From positions 1 through 60,221 of the forward strand of contig CAYPYN010000011.1 of NCBI GenBank assembly GCA_964415295.1: a stretch of DNA of 60,221 nt, given 5' to 3'. Positions 16,303 to 24,506 of this stretch are shown here, piece by piece; position 1 is the first letter of the stretch; every line of letters begins with the position of its first letter. The translations under genes and the position numbers were made by a program. The stretch comes from SB21 sp964415295 (lineage in GTDB: Bacteria; CLD3; SB21). Below the pieces are notes generated by a model. The model was given only the letters and a program-made list of their open reading frames with translations, did not search any database and was not told the DNA's origin.

Positions 16303-16710
16303 ATGACAACTGCAAAGAGAACCGCCGTGACGGCGCCGGCCGTCGATTTCGATCCTAATAACTACAAACCGAGACTTGTCATACACGCGCTGACCCGTCT
16401 TTTGTCGGAACCCAAGATATTTTCCCTCGAAGAACTCTACCGCATCGGGCTTATCATGCTTCGGATGGAGAAAAAAGACATGACCCTGACCGCCTTGCTG
16501 ATCAATAAATGGGATACGCTGTCCATGTGCGGACAGAATGAGGATATGTTCCAGGCCGTGGCCGATCTTTGCGACGAACTCGTCGGCCAATTGCCGCTCC
16601 CGAAAGAGCTCATTCACGAGCGGACGCAAAAAGAATACGTGTGGCTGCGGATACCGGAACTCCTCTCGGATGTGTTTTCTTATCGGAAACCGGTAACGGT
16701 TAGAGCATAA
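16303..16710 (+). CDS. Unknown 135-aa soluble protein
   Basis: ATG 16303 has a strong AGGAGG seven bases upstream; an earlier frame opening at 16222 is not supported. The protein begins MTTAKRTAVTAPAVDFDPNN and is then mostly helical with many Leu, Met and charged residues; no signal peptide, membrane helix or known motif. A small hairpin GAGAG/CTCTC lies in the leader (16259-16280). It stands just right of the array and seems monocistronic. I do not recognise the family. Confidence 0.85.
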   Translation: MTTAKRTAVTAPAVDFDPNNYKPRLVIHALTRLLSEPKIFSLEELYRIGLIMLRMEKKDMTLTALLINKWDTLSMCGQNEDMFQAVADLCDELVGQLPLPKELIHERTQKEYVWLRIPELLSDVFSYRKPVTVRA

Positions 16711-16793
16711 CAGGACCTTTGTAAGGGGAAACTAAAATGCCCGCGCGCATTCGCGCCATCGCCATTACAAGGGGGAAGAATACAAAATAACTG

Positions 16794-16823
16794 TTGAAAC
16801 ACGGCGTCCGCTATCGTAGATTG
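16794..16823 (+). promoter_or_regulatory. Promoter, TTG-N20-TAGATTG
   Basis: TTG at 16794-16796, 20 bases, TAGATTG at 16817-16823, about 47 bases before the next ATG. Confidence 0.6.
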
Positions 16824-16869
16824 CACCCATCATTGCCATCTAACATATCACTTACTCACGGAGGTCTCC

Positions 16870-17718
16870 ATGACGTCGACCACCCGCGCTGGGCTTTTAA
16901 TGATTTTTGGATTCTGGATCTTGTCATCGCATTCACTTCACTCGCAGGGATTGACCAACAAATACCGTTCGGAAAGCGAAAAAGGCGAGTATACGTCATG
17001 GATCAATGCGTGGAGATTGGATGAGCCCGGAAAAGGCACATTCATATTCACTGCGACCGCGAAGAGCGACATACACATCGCCATCGCATCACTGCCGAGC
17101 ACCAGAGATCCCATGTACGAGATCGTCATCGGCGGCTGGAATAATATGAAGTCGGTGGTTCGCCGCAAGTCGCAAGGACCTGCCATCTATGAAACTGGTA
17201 AAATCATCATGACGCCGGGTACTCCGACGGAGTTCTGGGTGACTGTGGACAAAGATCAGGGTATGCTGTCGGTAGGCACGGGAACGGAACCGGGTCAAAA
17301 TGCATTCATTCAATGCAAAGACCCCAACTTTCTGAAAGATGTCTTCTATATCGCTTTGTCCAGTTGGGATACACCGATCGATTATACGATCGGAAAAACG
17401 ATAACTAAGAAAGCCAAAGCGGTCGAATCAAAACCGTCGGGAGCTATGGTCCGCGCGCAAAACGCGGTGTACGGAAAAAACGATAAAGTCGTGGTCGAAT
17501 ACCAGGGTTTTCCCGAAGGATCGGGCGCTTGGATCAACGTGGTCCCGAAATCGAGCCGCGAAGACGAGTGGGGAACTTATCTGTATACCAAAGGCGCTTC
17601 CGGCAAACTGGAATTCGAATTCACCTGGGGCCTGGAACCCGGAGAATACGAAGTGCGCGGCTATTTCAGCAGTTCGGATAATACCGTCAAAGCGCGCTAC
17701 GCGTTTACCGTTCAATAA
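16870..17718 (+). CDS. Secreted protein with FAMeT-like beta domain
   Basis: 282 residues; GGAGG precedes the ATG by seven bases. Signal peptide to about residue 26 (SLHSQ/G). The first mature domain (about 35-165) resembles the farnesoic-acid methyltransferase-like carbohydrate-type beta module: TFIFTATAKSDIHIAIA followed by YEIVIGGWNN, which is its hallmark. Despite its name this module is not known as a methyltransferase in bacteria. The C-terminal 95 residues form an Ig-like beta domain with YxxGxxGKLEFEF and GEYEVRGYF. It is probably an exported binding or adhesion protein. No enzymatic residues are evident. Confidence 0.85.
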   Translation: MTSTTRAGLLMIFGFWILSSHSLHSQGLTNKYRSESEKGEYTSWINAWRLDEPGKGTFIFTATAKSDIHIAIASLPSTRDPMYEIVIGGWNNMKSVVRRKSQGPAIYETGKIIMTPGTPTEFWVTVDKDQGMLSVGTGTEPGQNAFIQCKDPNFLKDVFYIALSSWDTPIDYTIGKTITKKAKAVESKPSGAMVRAQNAVYGKNDKVVVEYQGFPEGSGAWINVVPKSSREDEWGTYLYTKGASGKLEFEFTWGLEPGEYEVRGYFSSSDNTVKARYAFTVQ

Positions 17719-17767
17719 ATTATGTCAGTAACCTTTACCTCAATCCAAAACCAACGGAGATCAAGTT

Positions 17768-18352
17768 ATGGCCAAAAAAGCGAAAAAAGCGGTTAAAAAA
17801 GTAAAAAAAGTTGCCAAGGCGAAAAAAGCTAAGAAGCCCGTGCGCAAACCCAAAGCCGCGAAGAAAGTGACCGCCAATCCCATGCTCGGCGTGATCGCGT
17901 GGTACACCATGGAAGCCCAGTCCACCGCGCGTATGATCGAAGCGATTCCCAACGAACTGCTCGGCAAAAAACTCCATCCCAAATTCCGCACGCCCGGTGA
18001 ACTGGCCACGCATTTAGGCGATTCGATGCTAGGCCTTGCCGACTCACTGAAGACCGGAAAACTGACCTTTGGAAAGGTTTCGACCTTCCATACCACGGCC
18101 GAGATCCTGGCCCATTACAAAAAAGCCGTCGCGGAATTTACCGCCGTGGCCAAAAAAGTTCATATGGGTAACGTGATGAAGAAATATCCGTTCGAAATGA
18201 ACGGCAAGGTCATGTGGAATCCGACGGGGATCGAAATGTCCCAGGCGTGGGTTTGCCATGAGATCCACCACCGCGCGCAGATCGGAACTCTGCTCCGAAT
18301 TCTCGACGCCAAAGTTCCGGGTATGTACGGCCCATCCGTCGATGATATGTAG
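17768..18352 (+). CDS. DinB-fold protein with lysine-rich histone-like tail
   Basis: 194 residues; CGGAG precedes the ATG. The first 38 residues are almost only Lys, Ala, Val and Pro, in AKKA/KKVKK-type repeats like bacterial histone-H1 (HctA/AlgP) tails. The rest is a DinB/YfiT four-helix bundle with ATHLGD near 81-86 and HEIHHRAQ near 169-176, giving the three His metal ligands. DinB proteins are often thiol-transferase-like metal enzymes induced by stress. Fusion to a DNA-binding tail suggests nucleoid location. The tail could also just be an artefact of start choice, but no better internal start with a ribosome site is present. Confidence 0.9.
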   Translation: MAKKAKKAVKKVKKVAKAKKAKKPVRKPKAAKKVTANPMLGVIAWYTMEAQSTARMIEAIPNELLGKKLHPKFRTPGELATHLGDSMLGLADSLKTGKLTFGKVSTFHTTAEILAHYKKAVAEFTAVAKKVHMGNVMKKYPFEMNGKVMWNPTGIEMSQAWVCHEIHHRAQIGTLLRILDAKVPGMYGPSVDDM

Positions 18353-18381
18353 GATCATCGTCTGATAGATTTAGTAGGCAA

Positions 18382-18405
18382 AAGGGGGAGATCCTGATCC
18401 CCCTT
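18382..18405 (+). terminator. Hairpin after DinB gene
   Basis: AAGGGGG (18382-18388) pairs with CCCCCTT (18399-18405), with an inner ATC/GAT and two-base bulge. The T-run is 13 bases away (18420-18426), so termination is uncertain. Confidence 0.45.
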
Positions 18406-18494
18406 GAGCCCACTTTAGATTTTTTTCAAACTTTGGCGGGCCAATCGCGTAATATCTGATCGACAGATCATTGCTCATCTAATAACAACATCCC

Positions 18495-19256
18495 ATGACC
18501 GGCCGCGCTTTAAAAACCGGGTCCTTCTTAAGAGCGGTTCCTATCGCCGTCATAGCGATAATGATTGGTTCATTGACAACCTGCTCAGGGAGCAGTACGG
18601 ACACGCGTCGCGATCTTTCGGAACGCTTTTCCTTCGTACTTTATGACGGTTTGACGGATGCGGTCACCGTTCCAATACTGAATAAACTGGAAGACCATTA
18701 CGACCGTATCCTTGCCGATCTGGGCATAGAAAGTATTTCCGATACGATCATCGTCCGCATATGGAATAATGAGGAGCATTACCTGCAGGCACAGCAAAAC
18801 GATATCGGTATGACTTTTCCCGGTTCCACCGGCTACATCTATAACAACCGGGATATCCGGGTACTTTACGGATCCCATGCGGCGCAGACCGTGTTGCATG
18901 AGTTCTGCCATACCGTTTCCCTGCGCGTCAATCCTTCGATCGGGAACAATCCACGCTGGCTTTGGGAGGCGGTGGCTGTTTATGAGGCAGGCGAATTTGT
19001 TGATCCTCAATCATTGGCGTATCTCGTAAGCGGTAATTTTCCCACATTGTCGCAGATGAATACGGGATTCAACGACGGTAATCAGGTTATTTATCAGGTT
19101 GGATATATTGTTTCGGACTATATCATTCAGACCTACGGGAGAACCAAATTCATCGGGCTGATCGCATCCAACGGTGATCTGTCCGTATTAGGCCTCACCG
19201 CATCCCAGTTCGAATCCGGCTGGAAACAATTTGTACAGAATAAATATTTCAATTAG
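18495..19256 (+). CDS. Putative gluzincin metalloprotease, lipoprotein-like
   Basis: 253 residues. An N-terminal hydrophobic segment ends in LTTCSGSS, a plausible lipobox, so the mature protein may be membrane-anchored. HEFCH at 135-139 gives the HExxH zinc motif and WLWEAVAVYEAG downstream supplies the third ligand Glu, as in peptidase MA-like gluzincins. There is no evident ribosome site before the ATG. Substrate unknown; cell-surface or periplasmic proteolysis is likely. Confidence 0.85.
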   Translation: MTGRALKTGSFLRAVPIAVIAIMIGSLTTCSGSSTDTRRDLSERFSFVLYDGLTDAVTVPILNKLEDHYDRILADLGIESISDTIIVRIWNNEEHYLQAQQNDIGMTFPGSTGYIYNNRDIRVLYGSHAAQTVLHEFCHTVSLRVNPSIGNNPRWLWEAVAVYEAGEFVDPQSLAYLVSGNFPTLSQMNTGFNDGNQVIYQVGYIVSDYIIQTYGRTKFIGLIASNGDLSVLGLTASQFESGWKQFVQNKYFN

Positions 19257-19288
19257 AATTCTGTTAACCTCAAAGAAGGACCTGACGA

Positions 19289-19720
19289 ATGGACGAAAAA
19301 GAAAAGACGGCTATAACCGTTGAGGCCGAGATCGCCGCGCCGGTTGAAAAAGTGTGGCGTTTCTGGACTTCGCCGGAACATATCACCCGATGGAATACAG
19401 CTTCCGACGACTGGCATACGCCGCGCGCGGAGAACGATCTGCGGGTTGGCGGAAAATTCAAGTCGCGGATGGAAGCGAAAGACGGCAGCATGGGGTTTGA
19501 CTTTGAAGGCGTTTATGAAGCAGTGAAGATGCATGAGAGGATCGAATACGTCATGTCGGACGGCAGAAAGGTACGTGTTATCTTTTCCGACGCCGGTAAC
19601 AAGACCGTTGTCACAGAGACCTTTGACGCGGAAACGGAGAACCCGATCGAACTTCAGCGCAACGGCTGGCAGGCGATCCTCGATCATTTCAAACAATATA
19701 CCGAGATGACACAGGCATAA
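19289..19720 (+). CDS. SRPBCC / AHSA1-domain protein
   Basis: 143 residues; AAGGA before the ATG. The helix-grip START-like fold is indicated by VEAEIAAPVEKVWRFWTSPE at the start, the GGKF turn and a C-terminal amphipathic helix ending the cavity. Such proteins bind small hydrophobic ligands; many in this subgroup are annotated as activators of Hsp90-like ATPase relatives. It begins 32 bases after the protease gene and may share its transcript. The ligand is unknown. Confidence 0.92.
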   Translation: MDEKEKTAITVEAEIAAPVEKVWRFWTSPEHITRWNTASDDWHTPRAENDLRVGGKFKSRMEAKDGSMGFDFEGVYEAVKMHERIEYVMSDGRKVRVIFSDAGNKTVVTETFDAETENPIELQRNGWQAILDHFKQYTEMTQA

Positions 19721-19787
19721 CATTCATTTTTCAGGTTGTTTGTTTTGGATTGAATGCGCATATTAGAAAAATCCAGAAGCCAACTCT

Positions 19788-20852
19788 ATGATATTCGTAG
19801 CCGGAATAGCCCTTTCCGTATTCATCGAATTCCTTCTGATCAGCAAGAAGGAAAAAACAGAAGCGGACATCGTTTTGGCGATGTGGATGTTCGTCATGAC
19901 CGTGCATCTGTTCTTCGCTTATCTGTTCTTTTCCGGTCAGATCTACGACTATCCGTTCCTACTTTCCGTCGATATGCCTCTGCCTCTCATGCACGCGGTC
20001 TTTCTGTACTGGTACGTCGGATCCATGACTGACCAACTTCCTGAGAACAGAAAGTTGGTCGCATTGCATTTCCTGCCCGCGCTGATCATGTATGGGTATC
20101 TTACAACGTTTATTATTCTCCCGTCGGAAGAGAAGATACGCGTCTATCAAAACAACGGGGCAGGGTATGAAATTTTCGATGCCGTGCGGTTCTACGCGAT
20201 CATTTTGTCGGGGATCATTTACATCGGCTGGTCGGCCGTGCTCCTCGCAAAGCATGAGAAACGGATCCTGGATGAATTTTCGTATCAGGATAAGATCGAT
20301 CTGCAGTGGCTCCGTATTCTTACCTGGGGCCTTGGCGCGATATGGCTTCTCATATTCGTTTCCGATGGAATTCTCTTCGGCGGGGTTGTCATTTTCGTTT
20401 TCCTTATTGGATTTTTCGGTATTCGTCAGGCCCGCATATTCACGCATCATGCCGCACCCGAAACGGAAAAAGAAAAATACTCCAAATCCGGCCTGACCAA
20501 AGAAGCTGCTGACAAGTTGTACGAATCCCTGATCACACTTATGAAAAAGGAAGCGCTTCACCGGAAGAACGATCTGTCTGTCGACGACATCGCTTCCAGG
20601 CTTGATATCCATCCCAACTATTTATCCCAGGTGATCAACGAGCGGGAAAAGAAGAATTTCTACGATTTTGTCAATCAGTACCGTGTCGAAGAGTTCAAGA
20701 AACTCGCCGCCGACCCTAAAAACCGCCATCTGACCCTCCTGGCTCTGGCTTTTGAATGCGGATTTAACTCAAAATCCTCGTTCAATCGCTACTTTAAAAA
20801 GGCTACCGGCCAGACACCCTCGGAATTTTTCGCCTCTCTTCCAACAGCCTAA
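19788..20852 (+). CDS. AraC-type regulator with membrane N-terminus
   Basis: 354 residues. The first 215 contain about seven hydrophobic helices, with several charged turns and no enzymatic motif. The last 110 residues form an AraC double helix-turn-helix: DDIASRLDIHPNYLSQVINE, then LALAFECGFNSKSSFNRYFK and the typical ending TGQTPSEFF. It presumably senses a membrane or extracytoplasmic signal and acts on DNA directly. It lies just before a TonB receptor gene, which may be its target. Start ATG 19788 has no clear ribosome site. Confidence 0.93.
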   Translation: MIFVAGIALSVFIEFLLISKKEKTEADIVLAMWMFVMTVHLFFAYLFFSGQIYDYPFLLSVDMPLPLMHAVFLYWYVGSMTDQLPENRKLVALHFLPALIMYGYLTTFIILPSEEKIRVYQNNGAGYEIFDAVRFYAIILSGIIYIGWSAVLLAKHEKRILDEFSYQDKIDLQWLRILTWGLGAIWLLIFVSDGILFGGVVIFVFLIGFFGIRQARIFTHHAAPETEKEKYSKSGLTKEAADKLYESLITLMKKEALHRKNDLSVDDIASRLDIHPNYLSQVINEREKKNFYDFVNQYRVEEFKKLAADPKNRHLTLLALAFECGFNSKSSFNRYFKKATGQTPSEFFASLPTA

Positions 20853-21010
20853 CTCATTGTAATTACACGTCACGCACGTGCCAGCCTGCAAGATGGGAAC
20901 TGTCCACCGTGTCAACCGGCACGCTGGAGCGATTCGCCTTCTTGTTTGTTGTAAATTGACCTCAGATTTGAAGCAAAAAAGGTCAAACAACAATAAACAA
21001 GGAGAGAATT

Positions 21011-23317
21011 ATGAAGCAACTACTCAATATCACAGCCGGTTTGATGCTTTTCTCGTCGCTGGTTTTTGCGCAAGAGAAGCCGGTCGGTACGATCAAAGGA
21101 TTGGTGGTCGACAATGAAACAAAAGAACCGCTCATCGGCGCCAATGTGATGCTCAAAGGCACCACGAAGGGCGCTGCGACGAGCATGACCGGAACTTTTA
21201 TCATCGAGCGCGTGCCGGTCGGAAGTTATACGCTGGTTTTTTCTTACATCGGCTATGAAGTTCTGGCCAAAGCGGATATTATCGTTCGTTCACAACGGAT
21301 CACTTTCGTTAATGCCGAACTTCTGCAGTCCGATATCGAAGCGGAAGGGATCGTCGTGATCCCGGATTATTTTCCGGATGTCGAGGAACAACCGACCAGT
21401 TCCATCGAATTCTCCGGCGAAGAGATCCGCCGTGCGCCCGGATCAGCGGGAGATGTGAGTCGCATCGTGTACGGACTTCCTTCAGTGGCCAAAGTGAGCG
21501 ACACGAAAAACAGCCTCATCGTTCGCGGCGGCGGTCCTGCGGAAAATGGATTCTATATTGATAATATCGAGATACCCAATATCAATCACTTTCCGGAACA
21601 GGGTTCCTCCGGCGGTCCCATCGGACTGATCAACGTGGACTTCGTTGACAATGTGGAATTTCTCACCGGCGGATTCTCGTCCAAATACGGCGACCGGCTT
21701 TCCTCGGTCATGGACATGACGTTTCGCAAGGGCAACAGCGACGAAACGGACATACAATTAACGGCGGACTTTGCCGGATTTGGCGCGCAGGCCGAAGGCC
21801 CGATGACCGGCGGTTCCTGGCTGGTGGCGGCGCGGCGCAGTTTTCTGGATCTCATCGTAGGCGCGATAGGCGAGGACCGCTCCTCCGTACCGCAGTATTC
21901 GGATGTTCAGGGAAAACTATATTTCGATCTGTCTCCGCGGCACAAATTATCTGTTATAAACCTTTTGTCTTTGGACAACATCAGTCTTTCCGGTAAAGAT
22001 GCGATCAAAAGAGAATCGAATTTTTACAACGATTTCCGTTTCTGGTCCAACACGGCCGGCGTCAACTGGACCTGGCTGTGGAGCAAGCAGGGTTTTTCAG
22101 AAACGTCTTTGTCCAATACGACCAACGCGTACCATTCCAAAGGATATGAAACACGCAGTCTGATCGAAACGGGACAGGACCGGCTGGTATTCGGCATGAA
22201 GCCCCTCGAGAGCGAATTCAGATGGCGCAATATCAATCATTACCGTTTCAATGCGGCCCATGCGATCGAAATTGGAACGGAAGTGAAATACCTGGATGTC
22301 AATTACGATAATAGTTACGGCGTATACAACGACGATCTGGGTCATCCTACCGCCGCCTACAGGGTTGACGACCATATCCGTGCGTCGAAACTGGCCGCAT
22401 TCGCGAGTTACGAATTCAATCCCGTTCAAAAATTGACCGTGACCCCCGGAATAAGAGTAGACCACTTCACATACAACCAAAACACGAACCTCTCGCCGCG
22501 TTTATCGGTAAACTACAATGCGACGGCTACGCTTTCATTCAACGCCTCGGCGGGAGTGTTTCACCAGTTCCTGCCGCTGCCGTTGCTCGTTCAGAACAGC
22601 GCCAATAAAGAACTGAAAGATCCGATCGCTTACCACTACGTATTGGGACTCCACAAAATGCTGTCCGAAGACACGAGACTGACCGTCGAAGTTTATGCCA
22701 AAGAATACGATCGTTTTCCGCTCGATCCCGTTCAGCCGCCGCTTTTCGTCATAGACCAGGTCTTGCAGTCGAGCATGTTCTACAACGGCAATCCGCTGGT
22801 GGACGAAGGCAAAGCTTACACGCGCGGCATCGAAGTAATGGTGCAGAAAAAGCTGGCGCAGAAATTATACGGTCTGCTGAGCGCTTCCTATTTCCGTTCG
22901 AGATACCGTGATTACGACGGGCAATGGCGGAACCGGGCTTTCGATAACCGGTTCACTTTCCAGGTTGAAGGCGGCTACAAACCGAACAATAAATGGGAAT
23001 TCAGCGCACGGTGGCTTTTCGCAGGCGGGCGGCCCTATACGCCGTTTGATGAAACCGCATCGGGCGATGCCGGGCGCGGCGTTTTGGATATAAACCGGAT
23101 CAACGGAGAGCGATTGCCCGATTACCATTCGCTCAACCTCCGTGTCGACCGGCGATTTCACTACAGCGGCTCCAATCTTGTTTTCTATCTGAGCGTGTGG
23201 AACGCCTACGGACGCAAGAATCTCGATAACTACGTATGGAACGAGGTCAGCAACCGCAAGGAAGAGAATACGCAGTGGGGCACATTGCCGGTTTTCGGTC
23301 TTGAGTATGAATTCTGA
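21011..23317 (+). CDS. TonB-dependent outer-membrane receptor
   Basis: 768 residues; AAGGAG precedes the ATG. Signal peptide cleaves after VFA near residue 21. Residues 28-110 form a CarboxypepD-regulatory-like beta-sandwich (GTIKGLVVDNETKEPLIGAN, VPVGSYTLVFSYIGYE), then the plug with SLIVRGGGPAENGFYIDN, then the 22-strand barrel ending in a terminal Phe. It imports a large or scarce ligand using TonB energy. No SusD partner follows, so glycan uptake is less likely than siderophore or metal uptake. The next gene encodes another barrel-like protein 53 bases on. Confidence 0.96.
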   Translation: MKQLLNITAGLMLFSSLVFAQEKPVGTIKGLVVDNETKEPLIGANVMLKGTTKGAATSMTGTFIIERVPVGSYTLVFSYIGYEVLAKADIIVRSQRITFVNAELLQSDIEAEGIVVIPDYFPDVEEQPTSSIEFSGEEIRRAPGSAGDVSRIVYGLPSVAKVSDTKNSLIVRGGGPAENGFYIDNIEIPNINHFPEQGSSGGPIGLINVDFVDNVEFLTGGFSSKYGDRLSSVMDMTFRKGNSDETDIQLTADFAGFGAQAEGPMTGGSWLVAARRSFLDLIVGAIGEDRSSVPQYSDVQGKLYFDLSPRHKLSVINLLSLDNISLSGKDAIKRESNFYNDFRFWSNTAGVNWTWLWSKQGFSETSLSNTTNAYHSKGYETRSLIETGQDRLVFGMKPLESEFRWRNINHYRFNAAHAIEIGTEVKYLDVNYDNSYGVYNDDLGHPTAAYRVDDHIRASKLAAFASYEFNPVQKLTVTPGIRVDHFTYNQNTNLSPRLSVNYNATATLSFNASAGVFHQFLPLPLLVQNSANKELKDPIAYHYVLGLHKMLSEDTRLTVEVYAKEYDRFPLDPVQPPLFVIDQVLQSSMFYNGNPLVDEGKAYTRGIEVMVQKKLAQKLYGLLSASYFRSRYRDYDGQWRNRAFDNRFTFQVEGGYKPNNKWEFSARWLFAGGRPYTPFDETASGDAGRGVLDINRINGERLPDYHSLNLRVDRRFHYSGSNLVFYLSVWNAYGRKNLDNYVWNEVSNRKEENTQWGTLPVFGLEYEF

Positions 23318-23370
23318 TAGAAATGATAAGAATTAATTTAATGAACTCAATCAAACACAAAGGAGAATTT

Positions 23371-24192
23371 ATGAAAACGAAACTGATGACTCAGATCGCG
23401 GCGGCCTTGATGCTGCTTCAGACCTCCGTCTTTTCACACGATGGGCATAGTAACAATCCCAACGTGAAGCTGCATATCAATCCCAAGTGGGACGAATGCT
23501 CGTTCCAGCTCGATCCTTCGCTGACGCAGCAACAGTGGCACCGATTCACTCAGGAAGCCGCATTGGTAGTCTATTTTCGTCCGCTCACGGATGCGAGGCC
23601 GTTGGGCGCGCGGAACTATGAATTTTCTCTCCTCAAATGGGATAGCAAAATTGATGAAACCAAAGGCGCGTGGAATAACACCTTTGTTCATCCGGATTCT
23701 ACCCACTGGCTGACGGGTAAAGAGCCACTGCCCATTCCGGGGCTTTCCTTGAGGGCGGGCGTAACGGATAAAATCGATGTAGCCGCATATTGGACTAAGA
23801 GCTTTGGGGCCAACTACGGTTTTTGGGGCGGGCAGGTACAGTATAACATGATCAACGATGTGAAAAACAATTGGGCCGCTTCGGCGCGCGTAAGTTTCAT
23901 TGCGATGTATGGCCCCAAGGATATGGACTTCAATATGTACGGTCTCGACATGCTGGCCAGCAAGAAATTCAATTTGGCGAAATGGGCTTCCGTTTCTCCT
24001 TATGCCGGAGTTTCTGCCTTTGTGTCGAATGCATACGAAAAAAGCAAGGTCGTTGATCTCAAGGACGAACATACGCTGGGCCTGCAGGGCCAGATCGGCG
24101 CCGTAGCTCAGGTCTCCATGGCGCGCATCGGCGTAGAGTATAGTGTGGCCAAAATCAATTCGTTCTCTCTCAAATTAGGCGTCGCGTTTTAA
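23371..24192 (+). CDS. Outer-membrane barrel-like protein with N-terminal HDGH motif
   Basis: 273 residues from ATG 23371, which has AAAGGAG upstream; an earlier in-frame opening at 23323 is not supported. Signal peptide to SVFS near residue 22, then HDGHSNN at the mature N-terminus, a potential metal-binding motif. The rest alternates aromatic and hydrophobic residues in beta strands, and ends LGVAF, a barrel-type C-terminus. It is co-oriented with the TonB receptor and probably in one transcript. A role in metal homeostasis is a guess from the His motif. Confidence 0.88.
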   Translation: MKTKLMTQIAAALMLLQTSVFSHDGHSNNPNVKLHINPKWDECSFQLDPSLTQQQWHRFTQEAALVVYFRPLTDARPLGARNYEFSLLKWDSKIDETKGAWNNTFVHPDSTHWLTGKEPLPIPGLSLRAGVTDKIDVAAYWTKSFGANYGFWGGQVQYNMINDVKNNWAASARVSFIAMYGPKDMDFNMYGLDMLASKKFNLAKWASVSPYAGVSAFVSNAYEKSKVVDLKDEHTLGLQGQIGAVAQVSMARIGVEYSVAKINSFSLKLGVAF

Positions 24193-24210
24193 CTCAACAG
24201 GCGGTACCCG

Positions 24211-24297
24211 ATGAATATGCAAAAAGCGATCCTGCTCACCATTGAAATACTAAGCCTTGCACTCTTAGTCTGGACTCTTTATCTTTTCATGAAATGA
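24211..24297 (+). CDS. Small single-span membrane protein
   Basis: 28 residues: MNMQKAILLTIEILSLALLV followed by WTLYLFMK. One clear membrane helix with a basic start and end. It begins 18 bases after the barrel gene and ends four bases before a strong terminator, so it is in a position expected for the last gene of the receptor operon. No strong ribosome site is seen. Short proteins like this often modulate a membrane partner. Confidence 0.5.
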   Translation: MNMQKAILLTIEILSLALLVWTLYLFMK

Positions 24298-24301
24298 ATC
24301 G

Positions 24302-24348
24302 CAGGCGGTTACATGAATTTGTTCCGTGACCGCCTGTGATCTTGTTTT
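24302..24348 (+). terminator. Terminator of the TonB receptor operon
   Basis: CAGGCGGTTAC (24302-24312) pairs with GTGACCGCCTG (24326-24336), one G-U wobble, followed after a few bases by TTGTTTT. Confidence 0.75.
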
Positions 24349-24506
24349 CTAATCCCTTCGACGACTTAAATTACTCAATTACTGTTCTTTTGATAACATC
24401 AGGACACTGAACAAGTCGAAGCGGCCGATATCATAAATTCACTTCACTGACGAGCACTTTTCGAATGGCTCGCAGTTTAATCCTTACATAACTGTCAGAT
24501 AACCCC

